64,000 nt of DNA, taken from contig CM082586.2 of the NCBI GenBank assembly GCA_040954595.2, positions 11,904,001 through 11,968,000 of the forward strand, read 5' to 3'. The stretch is from Balanoglossus misakiensis (taxonomy: Eukaryota > Hemichordata). Under the pieces are notes generated by a model that was given only the letters and a program-made list of their open reading frames with translations, made no database searches and was not told where the DNA came from. The position numbers and the translations under genes are program-made. Positions 1 to 15,540 of this stretch are shown in pieces (position 1 is the stretch's first letter; each line of letters opens with the position of its first letter).

Positions 1-3000
1 TGACTGTTCCACTTAAATCTTGTAGAGAATTCGTTATTCCAAAACAAAGCCTTGTAACTATACATAAGTCTTTTTAGTAAAACATATCCTGTTATGTGAC
101 CATTCTTTGAATTCATTTTATGATGTAAGAAATTAAATTATTTGCAATATTAATCTATCCCTTACAACATTCCAGCATAACTCTTTCCATATTTGTTTTC
201 ATTCTGTCACTGTTCCACTTAAATCCTGTAGAGAATTTGTTATTCCAAAACAAAGCCTTGAAACGATACATATCCTGTTACGTGACGTTTCTTTGAATTC
301 ATTTTATGATGTAAGAAATTAAATTATTTGCAATATTAATCTATTCCTTACAACATTCCGGCATAACTCTTTCCATATTTGTTTTCATTCTGTGACTGTT
401 CCACTTAAATCTTGTAGAGAATTCGTTATTCCAAAACAAAGCCTTGAATCTATAACATAAGTCTTTTTAGTAAAAAATATCCTGTTATGTAACCATTCTT
501 TGAATTCATTTTATGATGTAAGAAATTAAATTATTTGCAATATTAATCTATCCCTTATAACATTCCAGCATAACTCTTTCCATATTTGTTTTCATTCTGT
601 GACTGTTCCACTTAAATCTTGTAGAGAATTCGTTATTCCAAAACAAAGCCTTGTAACTATACATAAGTCTTTTTAGTAAAACATATCCTGTTATGTGACC
701 ATTCTTTGAATTCATTTTATGATGTAAGAAATTAAATTATTTGCAATATTAATCTATCCCTTACAACATTCCAGCATAACTCTTTCCATATTTGTTTTCA
801 ATCTGTGACTGTTCCACTTAAATCCTGTAGAGAATTCGTTATTCCAAAACAAAGCCTTGAAACTATACATATTAAGTCTTTTTGTAAAACATGGCCGGTT
901 ATGTGACCATTCTTTGAATTCCATTTATGATGTACGAAATTAAATTATTTGCAATATTAAACTATCCCTTACAACATTCCAACATAACTATTTGAATATT
1001 TGTTTTCATTCTGTAACTGTTCAACTTAAATCTTGGAGAGAATTCGTTATTCCAAAACAAAGCCTTGAAACTATACATAAGTCTTTTTACTAAAACATGG
1101 CCCGTTATGTGACCATTCTTTGAATTCCATTTATGATATAAGAAATTAAATTATTTGCAATATTAATCTATCCCTTACAACATTCAGGCATAACTCTTTC
1201 TATATTTGTTTTCATTCTGTGACTGTTCCACTTAAATCTTGTAGACAATTCGTTACTCCAAAACAAAGGCTTGAAACTATACATATCCTGTTACGTGACC
1301 TGTCTTTGAATTCCATTTATGATGTAAGAAATTAAATTTTTTGCAATATTAATCTATCCCTTACAACATTCCAGCATAACTCTTTCCATATTTGTTTTCA
1401 TTCTGTGACTGTTCCACTTAAATCTTGTAGAGAATTCGTTATTCCAAAACAAAGCCTTGAATCTATAACATAAGTCTTTTTAGTAAAACATATCCTGTTA
1501 TGTGACCATTCTTTGAATTCATTTTATGATGTAAGAAATTAAATTATTTGCAATATTAATCTATCCCTTATAACATTCCAGCATAACTCTTTCCATATTT
1601 GTTTTCATTCTGTGACTGTTCCACTTAAATCTTGTAGAGAATTCATTATTCCAAAACAAAGCCTTGAAACGATACATATCCTGTTACGTGACGTTTCTTT
1701 GAATTCCATTTATGATGTAAGAAATTAAATTTTTTGCAATATTAATCTATCCCTTACAACATTCCAGCATAACTCTTTCCATATTTGTTTTCATTCTGTG
1801 ACTGTTCCACTTAAATCTTGTAGAGAATTCGTTATTCCAAAACAAAGCCTTGAATCTATAACATAAGTCTTTTTAGTAAAACATATCCTGTTATGTGACC
1901 ATTCTTTGAATTCATTTTATGATGTAAGAAATTAAATTATTTGCAATATTAATCTATCCCTTATAACATTCCAGCATAACTCTTTCCATATTTGTTTTCA
2001 TTCTGTGACTGTTCCACTTAAATCTTGTAGAGAATTCGTTATTCCAAAACAAAGCCTTGAAACGATACATATCCTGTTACGTGACGTTTCTTTGAATTCC
2101 ATTTATGATGTAAGAAATTAAATTTTTTGCAATATTAATCTATCCCTTACAACATTCCGGCATAACTCTTTCCATATTTGTTTTCATTCTGTGAATGTTC
2201 CACTTAAATCTTGTAGAGAATTCGTTATTCCAAAACAAAGCCTTGAAACGATACATATCCTGTTACGTGACGTTTCTTTGAATTCCATTTATGATGTAAG
2301 AAATTAAATTATTTGCAATATTAATCTATTCCTTACAACATTCCGGCATAACTCTTTCCATATTTGTTTTCATTCTGTGACTGTTCCACTTAAATCTTGT
2401 AGAGAATTCGTTATTCCAAACAAAGCCTTGAAACTATACATAAGTCTTTTTAGTAAAACATGGCCCGTTATGTGAGCATTCTTTGAATTCCATTTATGAT
2501 GTAAGAAATTCAATTATTTGCAATATTAATCTATCCCTTACAACATTTCAGCATAACTCTTTCCATATTTGTTTTCATTCTGTGACTGTTCCACTTAAAT
2601 CTTGTAGAGAATTCGTTACTCCAAAACAAAGGCTTAAAACTATACATATCCTGTTATGTGACCATTCTTTGAATTCATTTTATGATGTAAGAAATTAAAT
2701 TATTTGCAATATTAATCTATCCCTTACAACATTCCAGCATAACTCTTTCCATATTTGTTTTCATTTTGTGACTATTCAACTTAAATCTTGTAGAGAATTC
2801 GTTATTCCAAAACAAAACCTTGAAACTATACATAAGTCTTTTTAGTAAAACATGGCCCGTTATGTGACCATTCTTTGAATTTCATTTATGATGTAAGAAA
2901 TTAAATTATTTGCAATATTAAACTATCCCTTACAACATTCCAGCATAACTATTTGAATATTTGTTTTCATTCTGTGACTGTTCCACTTAAATCTTGTAGA

Positions 3001-5240
3001 GAATTCGTTATTCCAAAACAAAGCCTTGAAACGATACATATCCTGTTACGTGACGTTTCTTTGAATTCCATTTATGATGTAAGAAATTAAATTTTTTCAA
3101 TATTAATCTATCCCTTACAACATTCCGGCATAACTCTTTCCATATTTGTTTTCATTCTGTGACTGTTCCACTTAAATCTTGTAGAGAATTCGTTATTCCA
3201 AAACAAAGCCTTGAATCTATAACATAAGTCTTTTTAGTAAAACATATCCTGTTATGTGACCATTCTTTGAATTCATTTTATGATGTAAGAAAATAAATTA
3301 TTTGCAATATTAATCTATCCCTTATAACATTCCAGCATAACTCTTTCCATATTTGTTTTCATTCTGTGACTGTTCCACTTAAATCTTGTAGAGAATTCGT
3401 TATTCCAAAACAAAGCCTTGAAACGATACATATCCTGTTACGTGACGTTTCTTTGAATTCCATTTATGATGTAAGAAATTAAATTATTTGCAATATTAAT
3501 CTATTCCTTACAACATTCCGGCATAACTCTTTCCATATTTGTTTTCATTCTGTGACTGTTCCACTTAAATCTTGTAGAGAATTCGTTATTCCAAACAAAG
3601 CCTTGAAACTATACATAAGTCTTTTTAGTAAAACATGGCCCGTTATGTAAGCATTCTTTGAATTCCATTTATGATGTAAGAAATTCAATTATTTGCAATA
3701 TTAATCTATCCCTTACAACATTTCAGCATAACTCTTTCCATATTTGTTTTCATTCTGTGACTGTTCCACTTAAATCTTGTAGAGAATTCGTTACTCCAAA
3801 ACAAAGGCTTGAAACTATACATATCCTGTTATGTGACCATTCTTTGAATTCATTTTATGATGTAAGAAATTAAATTATTTGCAATATTAATCTATCCCTT
3901 ACAACATTCCAGCATAACTCTTTCCATATTTGTTTTCATTCTGTGACTATTCCACTTAAATCTTGTAGAGAATTCGTTATTCCAAAACAAAACCTTGAAA
4001 CTATACATAAGTCTTTTTAGTAAAACATGGCCCGTTATGTGACCATTCTTTGAATTTCATTTATGATGTAAGAAATTAAATTATTTGCAATATTAAACTA
4101 TCCCTTACAACATTCCAGCATACCTATTTGAATATTTGTTTTCATTCTGTAACTGTTCAACTTAAATCTTGGAGAGAATTCGTTATTCCAAACAAAGCCT
4201 TGAAACTATACATAAGTCTTTTTAGTAAAACATGGCCCGTTATGTGACCATTCTTTGAATTCAATTTATGATGTAAGAAATTCAATTTTATGCAATATTA
4301 ATCTATCCCTTACAACATTTCAGCATAACTCTTTCCATATTTGTTTTCATTCTGTGACTGTTCCACTTAAATCTTGTAGACAATTCGTTACTCCAAAACA
4401 AAGCCTTGAAACGATACATATCCTGTTACGTGACGTTTCTTTGAATTCCATTTATGATGTAAGAAATTAAATTATTTGCAATATTAATCTATTCCTTACA
4501 ACATTCCGGCATAACTCTTTCCATATTTGTTTTCATTCTGTGACGGTTCCACTTAAATCTTGTAGAGAATTCGTTATTCCAAACAAAGCCTTGAAACTAT
4601 ACATAAGTCTTTTTAGTAAAACATGGCCCGTTATGTGAGCATTCTTTGAATTCCATTTATGATGTAAGAAATTCAATTATTTGCAATATTAATCTATCCC
4701 TTACAACATTTCAGCATAACTCTTTCCATATTTGTTTTCATTCTGTGACTGTTCCACTTAAATCTTGTAGAGAATTCGTTACTCCAAAACAAAGGCTTGA
4801 AACTATACATATCCTGTTATGTGACCATTCTTTGAATTCATTTTATGATGTAAGAAATTAAATTATTTGCAATATTAATCTATCCCTTACAACATTCCAG
4901 CATAACTCTTTCCATATTTGTTTTCATTCTGTGACTATTCCACTTAAATCTTGTAGAGAATTCGTTATTCCAAAACAAAACCTTGAAACTATACATAAGT
5001 CTTTTTAGTAAAACATGGCCCGTTATGTGACCATTCTTTGAATTTCATTTATGATGTAAGAAATTAAATTATTTGCAATATTAAACTATCCCTTACAACA
5101 TTCCAGCATACCTATTTGAATATTTGTTTTCATTCTGTAACTGTTCAACTTAAATCTTGGAGAGAATTCGTTATTCCAAACAAAGCCTTGAAACTATACA
5201 TAAGTCTTTTTAGTAAAACATGGCCCGTTATGTGACCATT
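1..5240. repeat. Satellite subdomain with 5-6-monomer higher-order unit
   Basis: Near-identical multi-monomer segments recur here. The segment beginning at 2483 recurs at 3658 (1175 bp on) and at 4646 (988 bp on). The spacings differ by 187 bp, about one short monomer, so copies differ by whole-monomer loss or gain. A monomer with GAAACGATAC and ACGTGACGTTTC is typical of this block and rare further right. Confidence 0.75.
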
Positions 5241-7129
5241 CTTTGAATTCCATTTATGATGTAAGAAATTAAATTTTATGCAATATTAATCTATCCCTTA
5301 CAACATTTCAGCATAACTCTTTCCATATTTGTTTTCATTCTGTGACTGTTCCACTTAAATCTTGTAGACAATTCGTTACTCCAAAACAAAGGCTTGAAAT
5401 TATACATATCCTGTTACGTGACCTTTCTTTGAATTCCATTTATGATGTAAGAAATTAAATTATTTGCAATATTAACCTATTCCTTACAACATTCCGGCAT
5501 AACTCTTTCCATATTTGTTTTCATTCTGTGACTGTTCCACTTAAATCTTGTAGAGAATTCGTTATTCCAAAACAAAGCCTTGAAACTATAACATAAGTCT
5601 TTTTCGTAAAACATATCCTGTTATGTGACCATTCTTTGAATTCATTTTATGATGTAAGAAATTAAATTATTTGCAATATTAATCTATCCCTTACAACATT
5701 CCAGCATAACTCTTTCCATATTTGTTTTCATTCTGTGACTATTCCACTTAAATCTTGTAGAGAATTCGTTATTCCAAAACAAAGCCTTGAAACTATACAT
5801 AAGTCTTTTTGTAAAACATGGCCCGTTATGTGACCATTCTTTGGTTTCCATTTATGATGTAAGAAATTAAATTATTTGCAATAATTATCTATCCCTTACA
5901 ACATTCCGGCATAACGCTTTCCATATTTGTTTTCATTCTGTGCCTGTTCCACTTAAATCTTGTAGAGAATTCGTTATTCCAAAACAAAGCCTTCAAACTA
6001 TACATATTAAGTCTTTTTAGTAAAACATGGCCCGTTATTTGACCATTCTTTGAATTTCATTTATGATGTAAGAAATTAAATTATTTGCAATATTAAACTA
6101 TCCCTTACAACATTTCAGCATAACTATTTGAATATTTGTTTTCATTCTGTAACTGTTCAACTTAAATCTTGGAGAGAATTCGTTATTCCAAAACAAAGCC
6201 TTGAAACTATACATAAGTCTTTTTAGTAAAACATGGCCCGTTATGTGACCATTCTTTGAATTCCATTTATGATGTAAGAAATTAAATTATTTGCAATATT
6301 AATCTATCCCTTACAACAATCCGACATATCTCTTTCCATATTTGTTTTCATTCTGTGACTGTTCCACTTAAATCTTGTAGAGAATTTGGTATTTCAACAC
6401 AAATTCTTGAACTTATACATAAGTCTTTTTAGTAAAACATATCCAGTTATGTGACCATTCTTTGAATTCCATTTATGATGTAAGAAATTAAATTTTATGC
6501 AATATTAATCTATCCCTTACAACATTTCAGCATAACTCTTTCCATATTTGTTTTCATTCTGTGACTGTTCCACTTAAATCTTGTAGAGAATTCGTTACTC
6601 CAAAACAAAGGCTTGAAACTATACATATCCTGTTACGTGACCTTTCTTTGAATTCCATTTATGATGTAAGAAATTAAATTATTTGCAATATTAATCTATT
6701 CCTTACAACATTCCGGCATAACTCTTTCCATATTTGTTTTCATTCTGTGAATCTTCCACTTAAATCTTGTAGAGAATTCGTTATTCCAAAACAAAGCCTT
6801 GAAACTATAACATAAGTCTTTTTCGTAAAACATATCCTGTTATGTGACCATTCTTTGAATATTCATTTTTTGATGTAAGAAATTAAATTATTTGCAATAT
6901 TAATCTATCCCTTACAACATTCCAGCATAACTCTTTCCATATTTGTTTTCATTCTGTGACTGTTCCACTTAAATCTTGTAGAGAATTTGTTATTCCAAAA
7001 CAAAGCCTTGAAACTATACATAAGTCTTTTTGTAAAACATGGCCCGTTATGTGACCATTCTTTGGTTTCCATTTATGATGTAAGAAATTAAATTATTTGC
7101 AATAATTATCTATTCCTTACAACATTCCG

Positions 7130-10100
7130 GCATAATGCTTTCCATATTTGTTTTCATTCTGTGCCTGTTCCACTTAAATCTTGTAGAGAATTCGTTATTC
7201 CAAAACAAAGCCTTCAAACTATACATATTAAGTCTTTTTAGTAAAACATGGCCCGTTATTTGACCATTCTTTGAATTTCATTTATGATGTAAGAAATTAA
7301 ATTATTTGCAATATTAAACTATCCCTTACAACATTCCAGCATAACTATTTGAATATTTGTTTTCATTCTGTAACTGTTCAACTTAAATCTTGGAGAGAAT
7401 TCGTTATTCCAAACAAAGCCTTGAAACTATACATAAGTCTTTTTAGTAAAACATGGCCCGTTATGTGACCATTCTTTGAATTTCATTTATGCTGTAAGAA
7501 ATTAAATTATTTGCAATATTAATCTATCCCTTACAACATTCCGACATAACTCTTTCCATATTTGTTTTCATTCTGTGACTGTTCCACTTAAATCTTGTAG
7601 AGAATTCGTTATTCCAAAACAAAGGCTTGAAACTATACATATTCTGTTACGTGACCTTTCTTTGAATTCCAATTATGGTGTAAGAAATTAAATTTTTTGC
7701 AATATTAATCTATCCCTTACAACATTCCAGCATAACTCTTTTTAATTTGTTTTCATTCTGTGACTGTTCTACTTAAATCTTGTAGAGTATTCGTTATTCC
7801 AAAACAAAGCCTTGAAACTATACATATCCTATTACGTGACATTTGTTTGAATTCCATTTATGATGTAAGAAATTAAATTATTTGCAATATTAATCTATTC
7901 CTTACAACATTCCGACATAACTCTTTCCATATTTGTTTTCATTGTGTGACTGTTCCACTTAAATCTTGTAGAGAATTCGTTATTCCAAAACAAAGCCTTG
8001 AAACTATAACATAAGTCTTTTTAGTAAAACATATCCTGTTATGTGACCATTCTTTGAATTCATTTTATGATGTAAGAAATTAAATTATTTGCAATATTAA
8101 TCTATCCCTTACAACATTCCAGCATAACTCTTTCCATATTTGTTTTCATTCTGTAACTGTTCAACTTAAATCTTGGAGAGAATTCGTTATTCCAAAACAA
8201 AGCCTTGAAACTATACATAAGTCTTTTTAGTAAAACATGGCCCGTTATGTGACCATTCTTTGAATTCCATTTATGATGTAAGAAATTAAATTATTTGCAA
8301 TATTAATCTATCCCTTACAACATTCCGACATAACTCTTTCCATATTTGTTTTCATTCTGTGACTGTTCCACTTAAATCTTGTAGAGAATTCGTTATTCCA
8401 AAACAAAGGCTTGAAACTATACATATCCTGTTACGTGACCTTTCTTTGAATTCCATTTATGGTGTAAGAAATTAAATTTTTTGCAATATTAATCTATCCC
8501 TTACAACATTCCAGCATAACTCTTTCCATACTTGTTTTCATTCTGTGACTGTTGTACTTAAATCTTGTAGAGTATTCGTTATTCCAAAACAAAGCCTTGA
8601 AACTATACATATCCTGTTACGTGACGTTTGTTTGAATTCCAATTATGATGTAAGAAATTAAATTATTTGCAATATTAATCTATTCCTTACAACATTCCGG
8701 CATAACTCTTTCCATATTTGTTTTCATTCTGTGACTGTTCCACTTAAATCTTGTAGAGAATTCGTTATTCCAAAACAAAGCCTTGAAACTATAATATAAG
8801 TCTTTTTAGTAAAACATATCCTGTTATGTGACCATTCTTTGAATTCCATTTATGATGTAAGAAATTAAATTATTTGCAATATTAATCTATCCCTTACAAC
8901 ATTCCAGCATAACTCTTTCCATATTTGTTTTCATTCTGTAACTGTTCAACTTAAATCTTGGAGAGAATTCGTTATTCCAAAACAAAGCCTTGAAACTATA
9001 CATAAGTCTTTTTAGTAAAACATGGCCCGTTATGTGACCATTCTTTGAATTCCATTTATGATGTAAGAAATTAAATTATTTGCAATATTAATCTATCCCT
9101 TACAACATTCCGACATAACTCTTTCCATATTTGTTTTCATTCTGTGACTGTTCCACTTAAATCTTGTAGAGAATTCGTTATTCCAAAACAAAGCCTTGAA
9201 ACTATACATAAGTCTTTATAGTAAAACATGGCCCGTTATGTGACCATTCTTTGAATTCCATTTATGATGTAAGAAATTAAATTATTTGCAATATTAATCC
9301 ATCCCTTACAACATTTCAGCATAACTCTTTCTATATTTGTTTTCATTCTGTGACTGTTCCACTTAAATCTTGTAGAGAATTCGTTACTCCAAAACAAAGG
9401 CTTGAAACTATACATATTAAGTCTTTTTAGTAAAACATGGCCCGTTATTTGACCATTCTGTGAATTTCATTTATGATGTAAGAAATTAAATTATTTGCAA
9501 TATTAAACTATCCCTTACAACATTCCAGCATAACTATTTGAATATTTGTTTTCATTCTGTAACTGTTCAACTTAAATCTTGGAGAGAATTCGTTATTCCA
9601 AATTAAGCCTTGAAACTATACATAAGTCTTTTTAGTAAAACATGGCCCGTTATGTGACCATTCTTTGAATTTCATTTATGCTGTAAGAAATTAAATTATT
9701 TGCAATATTAATCTATCCCTTACAACATTCCGACATAACTCTTTCCATATTTGTTTTCATTCTGTGACTGTTCCACTTAAATCTTGTAGAGAATTCGTTA
9801 TTCCAAAACAAAGGCTTGAAACTATACATATTCTGTTACGTGACCTTTCTTTGAATTCCATTTATGGTGTAAGAAATTAAATTTTTTGCAATATTAATCT
9901 ATCCCTTACAACATTCCAGCATAACTCTTTTTAATTTGTTTTCATTCTGTGACTGTTCTACTTAAATCTTGTAGAGTATTCGTTATTCCAAAACAAAGCC
10001 TTGAAACTATACATATCCTATTACGTGACATTTGTTTGAATTCCATTTATGATGTAAGAAATTAAATTATTTGCAATATTAATCTATTCCTTACAACATT

Positions 10101-13100
10101 CCGGCATAACTCTTTCCATATTTGTTTTCATTGTGTGACTGTTCCACTTAAATCTTGTAGAGAATTCGTTATTCCAAAACAAAGCCTTGAAACTATAACA
10201 TAAGTCTTTTTAGTAAAACATATCCTGTTATGTGACCATTCTTTGAATTCATTTTATGATGTAAGAAATTAAATTATTTGCAATATTAATCTATCCCTTA
10301 CAACATTCCAGCATAACTCTTTCCATATTTGTTTTCATTCTGTAACTGTTCAACTTAAATCTTGGAGAGAATTCGTTATTCCAAAACAAAGCCTTGAAAC
10401 TATACATAAGTCTTTTTAGTAAAACATGGCCCGTTATGTGACCATTCTTTGAATTCCATTTATGATGTAAGAAATTAAATTATTTGCAATATTAATCTAT
10501 CCCTTACAACATTCCGACATAACTCTTTCCATATTTGTTTTCATTCTGTGACTGTTCCACTTAAATCTTGTAGAGAATTCGTTATTCCAAAACAAAGGCT
10601 TGAAACTATACATATCCTGTTACGTGACCTTTCTTTGAATTCCATTTATGGTGTAAGAAATTAAATTTTTTGCAATATTAATCTATCCCTTACAACATTC
10701 CAGCATAACTCTTTCCATACTTGTTTTCATTCTGTGACTGTTGTACTTAAATCTTGTAGAGTATTCGTTATTCCAAAACAAAGCCTTGAAACTATACATA
10801 TCCTGTTACGTGACGTTTGTTTGAATTCCAATTATGATGTAAGAAATTAAATTATTTGCAATATTAATCTATTCCTTACAACATTCCGGCATAACTCTTT
10901 CCATATTTGTTTTCATTCTGTGACTGTTCCACTTAAATCTTGTAGAGAATTCGTTATTCCAAAACAAAGCCTTGAAACTATAACATAAGTCTTTTTAGTA
11001 AAACATATCCTGTTATGTGACCATTCTTTGAATTCCATTTATGATGTAAGAAATTAAATTATTTGCAATATTAATCTATCCCTTACAACATTGCGGCATA
11101 ACTCTTTCCATATTTGTTTTCATTCTGTAACTGTTCAACTTAAATCTTGTAGAGAATTTGGTATTTCAACACAAATTCTTGAACCTATACATAATTCTTT
11201 TTAGTAAAACATATCCAGTTATGTGACCATTCTTTGAATTCCATTTATGATGTAAGTAATTAAATTTTATGCAATATTAATCTATCCCTTACAACATTTC
11301 AGCATAACTCTTTCCATATTTGTTTTCATTCTGTGACTGTTCCACTTAAATCTTGTAGAGAATTCGTTACTCCAAAACAAAGGCTTGAAACTATACATAT
11401 CCTGTTACGTGACCTTTCTTTGAATTCCATTTATGATGTAAGAAATTAAATTATTTGCAATATTAATCTATTCCTTACAACATTCGGGCATAACTCTTTC
11501 CATATTTGTTTTCATTCTGTGACTGTTCCACTTAAATCTTGTAGAGAATTCGTTATTCCAAAACAAAGCCTTGAAACTATAACTTAAGTCTTTTAGTAAA
11601 ACATGGCCCGTTATGTGACCATTCTTTGAATTCATTTTATGATGTAAGAAATTAAATTATTTGCAATATTAATCTATCCCTTACAACATTCCAGCATAAC
11701 TCTTTCCATATTTGTTTTCATTCTGTGACTATTCCACTTAAATCTTGTAGAGAATTCGTTATTCCAAAACAAAGCCTTGAAACTATACATAAGTCTTTAT
11801 AGTAAAACATGGCCCGTTATGTGACCATTCTTTGAATTCCATTAATGATGTAAGAAATTAAATTATTTGCAATATTAATCTATCCCTTACAACATTTCAG
11901 CATAACTCTTTCTATATTTGTTTTCATTCTGTGACTGTTCCACTTAAATCTTGTAGAGAATTCGTTACTCCAAAACAAAGGCTTGAAACTATACATATCC
12001 TGTTACGTGACCTTTCTTTGAATTCCATTTATGATGTAAGAAATTAAATTATTTGCAATATTAATCTATCCCTTACAACATTTCAGCATAACTCTTTCCA
12101 TATTTGTTTTCATTCTGTGACTGTTCCACTTATATCTTGTAGAGAATTCGTTATTCCAAAACAAAGCCTTGAAACTATAACATAAGTCTTTTTTAGTAAA
12201 ACATGGCCCGTTATGTGACCATTCTTTGAATTCCATTTATGCTGTAAGAAATTAAATTATTTGCAATATTAATCTATCCCTTACAACATTCCGACATAAC
12301 TCTTTCCATATTTGTTTTCATTCTGTGACTGTTCCACTTAAATCTTGTAGAGAATTCGTTATTCCAAAACAAAGGCTTGAAACTATACATATTCTGTTAC
12401 GTGACCTTTCTTTGAATTCCATTTATGGTGTAAGAAATTAAATTTTTTGCAATATTAATCTATCCCTAACAACATTCCAGCATAACTCTTTTTAATTTGT
12501 TTTCATTCTGTGACTGTTCTACTTAAATCTTGTAGAGTATTCGTTATTCCAAAACAAAGCCTTGAAACTATACATATCCTATTACGTGACATTTGTTTGA
12601 ATTCCATTTATGATGTAAGAAATTAAATTATTTGCAATATTAATCTATTCCTTACAACATTCCGGCATAACTCTTTCCATATTTGTTTTCATTGTGTGAC
12701 TGTTCCACTTAAATCTTGTAGAGAATTCGTTATTCCAAAACAAAGCCTTGAAACTATAACATAAGTCTTTTTAGTAAAACATATCCTGTTATGTGACCAT
12801 TCTTTGAATTCATTTTATGATGTAAGAAATTAAATTATTTGCAATATTAATCTATCCCTTACAACATTCCGACATAACTCTTTCCATATTTGTTTTCATT
12901 CTGTGACTGTTCCACTTAAATCTTGTAGAGAATTCGTTATTCCAAAACAAAGGCTTGAAACTATACATATCCTGTTACGTGACCTTTCTTTGAATTCCAT
13001 TTATGGTGTAAGAAATTAATTTTTTTGCAATATTAATCTATCCCTTACAACATTCCAGCATAACTCTTTCCATACTTGTTTTCATTCTGTGACTGTTGTA

Positions 13101-15300
13101 CTTAAATCTTGTAGAGTATTCGTTATTCCAAAACAAAGCCTTGAAACTATACATATCCTGTTACGTGACGTTTGTTTGAATTCCAATTATGATGTAAGAA
13201 ATTAAATTATTTGCAATATTAATCTATTCCTTACAACATTCCGGCATAACTCTTTCCATATTTGTTTTCATTCTGTGACTGTTCCACTTAAATCTTGTAG
13301 AGAATTCGTTATTCCAAAACAAAGCCTTGAAACTATAACATAAGTCTTTTTAGTAAAACATATCCTGTTATGTGACCATTCTTTGAATTCCATTTATGAT
13401 GTAAGAAATTAAATTATTTGCAATATTAATCTATCCCTTACAACATTCCGGCATAACTCTTTCCATATTTGTTTTCATTCTGTAACTGTTCAACTTAAAT
13501 CTTGTAGAGAATTTGGTATTTCAACACAAATTCTTGAACCTATACATAATTCTTTTTAGTAAAACATATCCAGTTATGTGACCATTCTTTGAATTCCATT
13601 TATGATGTAAGTAATTAAATTTTATGCAATATTAATCTATCCCTTACAACATTTCAGCATAACTCTTTCCATATTTGTTTTCATTCTGTGACTGTTCCAC
13701 TTAAATCTTGTAGAGAATTCGTTACTCCAAAACAAAGGCTTGAAACTATACATATCCTGTTACGTGACCTTTCTTTGAATTCCATTTATGATGTAAGAAA
13801 TTAAATTATTTGCAATATTAATCTATTCCTTACAACATTCGGGCATAACTCTTTCCATATTTGTTTTCATTCTGTGACTGTTCCACTTAAATCTTGTAGA
13901 GAATTCGTTATTCCCAAACAAAGCCTTAAAACTATAACTTAAGTCTTTTAGTAAAACATGGCCCGTTATGTGACCATTCTTTGAATTCATTTTATGATGT
14001 AAGAAATTAAATTATTTGCAATATTAATCTATCCCTTACAACATTCCAGCATAACTCTTTCCATATTTGTTTTCATTCTGTGACTAATCCACTTAAATCT
14101 TGTAGAGAATTCGTTATTCCAAAACAAAGCCTTGAAACTATACATAAGTCTTTATAGTAAAACATGGCCCGTTATGTGACCATTCTTTGAATTCCATTTA
14201 TGATGTAAGAAATTAAATTATTTGCAATATTAATCTATCCCTTACAACATTTCAGCATAACTCTTTCTATATTTGTTTTCATTCTGTGACTGTTCCACTT
14301 ATATCTTGTAGAGAATTCGTTATTCCAAAACAAAGCCTTGAAACTATAACATAAGTCTTTTTTAGTAAAACATGGCCCGTTATGTGACCATTCTTTGAAT
14401 TCCATTTATGCTGTAAGAAATTAAATTATTTGCAATATTAATCTATCCCTTACAACATTCCGACATAACTCTTTCCATATTTGTTTTCATTCTGTGACTG
14501 TTCCACTTAAATCTTGTAGAGAATTCGTTATTCCAAAACAAAGGCTTGAAACTATACATATTCTGTTACGTGACCTTTCTTTGAATTCCATTTATGGTGT
14601 AAGAAATTAAATTTTTTGCAATATTAATCTATCCCTTACAACATTCCAGCATAACTCTTTTTAATTTGTTTTCATTCTGTGACTGTTCTACTTAAATCTT
14701 GTAGAGTATTCATTATTCCAAAACAAAGCCTTGAAACTATACATATCCTATTACGTGACATTTGTTTGAATTCCATTTATGATGTAAGAAATTAAATTAT
14801 TTGCAATATTAATCTATTCCTTACAACATTCCGGCATAACTCTTTCCATATTTGTTTTCATTCTGTGACTGTTCCACTTAAATCTTGTAGAGAATTCGTT
14901 ATTCCAAAACAAATCCTTGAAACTATAACATAAGTCTTTTTAGTAAAACATATCCTGTTATGTGACCATTCTTTGAATTCATTTTATGATGTAAGAAATT
15001 AAATTATTTGCAATATTAATCTATCCCTTACAACATTCCAGCATAACTCTTTCCATATTTGTTTTCATTCTGTAACTGTTCAACTTAAATCTTGGAGAGA
15101 ATTCGTTATTCCAAAACAAAGCCTTGAAACTATACATAAGTCTTTTTAGTAAAACATGGCCCGTTATGTGACCATTCTTTGAATTCCATTTATGATGTAA
15201 GAAATTAAATTATTTGCAATATTAATCTATCCCTTACAACATTCCGACATAACTCTTTCCATATTTGTTTTCATTCTGTGACTGTTCCACTTAAATCTTG
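7130..15300. repeat. Satellite subdomain with 2189-bp higher-order repeat
   Basis: Three independent marker variants keep exactly the same offset of 2189 bp: TACATATTAAG at 7227 and 9416, CTCTTTTTAATTTG at 7736 and 9925, and GTTGTACTTAAATC at 8551 and 10740. The second marker recurs at 12486 (+2561) and 14655 (+2169), the third at 13095 (+2355). The deviations fit whole monomers: +372 is 2x186 and the shorter interval is one 206-bp unit less. The unit is about 11 monomers. Confidence 0.8.
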
Positions 15301-15540
15301 TAGAGAATTTGTTATTCCAAAACAAAGGCTTGAAACTATACATATCCTGTTATGTGACCTTTCTTTGAATTCCATTTATGATGTAAGAAATTAAATTATT
15401 TGTAATATTAATCTATTCCTTACAACATTCGGGCATAACTCTTTCCATATTTGTTTTCATTCTGTGACTGTTCCACTTAAATCTTGTAGAGAATTCGTTA
15501 TTCCAAAACAAAGCCTTGAAACTATAACATAAGTCTTTTT

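Noticed and set aside
2483-4861. Four nearly identical 71-codon frames
   Set aside because: They are the same satellite monomers recurring in a higher-order repeat and open from TTG.
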